64,000 nucleotides of DNA from Actinomycetota bacterium (lineage in GTDB: Bacteria; Actinomycetota; Actinomycetes; Nanopelagicales; Nanopelagicaceae). The notes under the pieces were generated by a model. It was not told where the DNA came from and made no database searches. It saw only the letters and a list, made by a program, of their open reading frames with translations. Both the position numbers and the translations under genes were made by a program. How positions within the stretch are numbered: position 1 is the first letter of the stretch; the number at the start of each line of letters is the position of its first letter. This document shows, piece after piece, positions 62,372-64,000 of this stretch. Location: the NCBI GenBank assembly GCA_026392825.1, contig JAPLBF010000008.1, positions 29,558-93,557 of the forward strand. The letters are read 5' to 3'.

Positions 62372-63337
62372 CTAACGTCCTTTCGACGCCCGCATTAAAC
62401 GGTCGCGAATGGCAAGAGCCAGTCCATCGCCCGCGGGCTCTGCAACAACTACCGATTTCAAACCTTCTGCATCGCCTTCGCGAAGTGCGGAATACATAAT
62501 TCGCGCAAAATCTGAAATGTTTTTTGGTGCGGCCAAACGAATTACATCGGCAGGTGTTTCGATATCTGCAAGTGCGATGAAGCCTTCACCTGGTTCGGGT
62601 CTACGGTTAAGCGCAACCGTTGCCTTTGGTGCGTAGTGATTTTCGAGCGAACCGCTTACTCGAATATTTGTTTCGGCTTTAGAAACTTTGAGTCCAGTGG
62701 ATTCTTCAATTATCTCAATGGTGATTGCACCGGGGCGCAAGATCCGTGGGGCATCGGATGTGCAATCAATAATTGTTGATTCCAGGCCAACGCTTGAAGG
62801 TCCGCCATCGAGAATCAAATCGCTTTGATCTAGAAATTCACCAATCTCTTCTTGAACGGCTTGTGCTGTAGTTGGTGAAACATGTCCAAAGCGATTAGCA
62901 CTCGGTGCTGCAATTCCTTTTCCACCGATTTTTGCGAAAGCAGAAAGGAGTGCGAGTGCAATCGCATGATCTGGAACTCGCAACCCAACTGTTGGTTGGC
63001 CGCCAGTTACAAAATCTTCAGCTAACAAAGTGCGCTTTAAAACCAGAGTCATCGGCCCGGGCCAGAAATCACGGGCGAGTGATATTGCATAATCTGGAAT
63101 CTCATCAGCCCAATCACCCAGTAATTGCATGGAATGGATATGCACGATTAACGGGTGATCTGCGGGGCGGCCCTTTACTTTGTAAATTCGAGCTACTGCA
63201 TCTTTATTTGTGGCATCTGCGCCAAGGCCATAAACGGTCTCAGTTGGAAGTGCGACCAAGCCACCAGATTTGAGTAATTGCGCTGCAGATTCGAGCGCAT
63301 CAGCGGTGCAATTAGATACAAATTCGCCAGCGGTCAT
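62372..63337 (-). CDS. L-threonylcarbamoyladenylate synthase (Sua5/YrdC)
   Basis: GGLVALPTETVYGLGADATNKDAVARIYKVKGRPADHPLIVHI, STIIDCTSDAPRILRPGAIT, C-terminal Sua5 domain (SGSLENHYAPKATV). Start placed at MTAGEFVSN. Confidence 0.95.
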   Translation of the reverse strand: MTAGEFVSNCTADALESAAQLLKSGGLVALPTETVYGLGADATNKDAVARIYKVKGRPADHPLIVHIHSMQLLGDWADEIPDYAISLARDFWPGPMTLVLKRTLLAEDFVTGGQPTVGLRVPDHAIALALLSAFAKIGGKGIAAPSANRFGHVSPTTAQAVQEEIGEFLDQSDLILDGGPSSVGLESTIIDCTSDAPRILRPGAITIEIIEESTGLKVSKAETNIRVSGSLENHYAPKATVALNRRPEPGEGFIALADIETPADVIRLAAPKNISDFARIMYSALREGDAEGLKSVVVAEPAGDGLALAIRDRLMRASKGR

Positions 63338-63376
63338 GTCCGCAATTATCGCGCCTTTTTGCGAGAAGATAACCAC

Positions 63377-64000
63377 ATGAGCAGCAAAAGTGATCCTATC
63401 CGCGTCCTTCATATTGTGACGCGTATGAACACGGGTGGGGTCGCAGTTTTAATCGCAAATTTAATGAGAAATTTTGACCCAAACGAGATTACAGCGAAAT
63501 TGCTTACTGGGAGTTGCGATAGTTCTGAAGAAGATTACCTAGAGAATGTTGCACGAGGTCTACCCGTAACGAAAATCCCATCTTTAGGCAGGGCCATCTC
63601 GCCGATAAAAGATATCTTCGCGTTTTTCACGATTGCAAGAGAAATTCGTCAATTTAAACCCGATGTAATTCATACTCATACTTCCAAGGCAGGATTAATC
63701 GGCAGAATTGCTGGCTTGATTTCTGCTCCTAAGGCAAAACGCATTCACACTTTTCACGGTCATTTGCTAGAGGGCTATTTCTCAAAATTTAATACCGCGC
63801 TTTTGGTTAAATTAGAATTTCTTTTAGCTAAGAAAACTCATCGTTTAATTGCTATGGGTAAGCACGTGAAAGGAGATTTACTTACGGCTGGAGTAGGAAG
63901 AGAGAATCAATTTTCGGTCTTTTTCCCAGGTCTGCTACCGGCACGATTGATTCCAAAAGTAGACGCTCGTAGCCAACTTAATCTAGATTCCGATTCTGTC
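63377..64000 (+). CDS. Glycosyltransferase family 4-like protein, truncated by window end
   Basis: Read from sequence: MSSKSDPIRVLHIVTRMNTGGVAVLIANLMRNFDPNE...DVIHTHTSKAGLIGRIAG...KRIHTFHGHLLEGYFSKF; not in the ORF track because the stop lies outside. Confidence 0.9.
   Translation, partial: MSSKSDPIRVLHIVTRMNTGGVAVLIANLMRNFDPNEITAKLLTGSCDSSEEDYLENVARGLPVTKIPSLGRAISPIKDIFAFFTIAREIRQFKPDVIHTHTSKAGLIGRIAGLISAPKAKRIHTFHGHLLEGYFSKFNTALLVKLEFLLAKKTHRLIAMGKHVKGDLLTAGVGRENQFSVFFPGLLPARLIPKVDARSQLNLDSDSV

Noticed and set aside
1-64000. CRISPR arrays, transposases, integrases, phage genes, restriction or toxin-antitoxin modules
   Set aside because: None recognised on either strand; the window consists almost entirely of housekeeping and respiratory genes in conserved actinobacterial order.

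Overview
The window is dense, chromosomal-type, streamlined actinobacterial DNA. Gene content and order, very short intergenic gaps and the secreted-protein style suggest a freshwater acI/Nanopelagicales-like organism, but this is inference. It carries: (i) a respiratory block: nuoA-G (nuoG only as a fragment at the left edge), menG/ubiE, bioY, menF/D/C/B/E/A, and a ccsB-resB-ccdA-tlpA-phosphoglycerate mutase cytochrome c maturation cluster; (ii) an XPB-type helicase operon with an embedded M20 peptidase; (iii) secreted metalloprotease and beta-propeller-like proteins, proC, radA, a FAD-linked oxidase and clpC; (iv) lysS, coaX, nadC, nadB, panC, folK, folB, folP, folE, ftsH, hpt and tilS; (v) an NlpC/P60 hydrolase, an ABC exporter, metZ, ctaB, an acidic-tail membrane protein with a YncE-like propeller, a PBP4-like peptidase and a TrmH-type methyltransferase; (vi) a cbiMNQO cobalt/nickel ECF transporter plus an M3 oligopeptidase; (vii) tRNA-Lys(UUU), a secreted hypothetical protein, Sua5, and a truncated glycosyltransferase. 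I saw no CRISPR array, prophage, transposon, toxin-antitoxin or recognisable defence system. The most notable anomalies are: an exact 38-bp tandem duplication that frameshifts nuoD; a cbiQ whose conserved His-rich N-terminus has no canonical start codon (ATAA where ATGA is expected); a metZ that appears to lack its PLP-phosphate-binding SGM segment; a 25-bp near-perfect palindrome preceded by a terminator-like hairpin upstream of cbiM; and the translationally coupled helicase-peptidase-helicase operon. The first three could be assembly or sequencing errors and need read-level checks.
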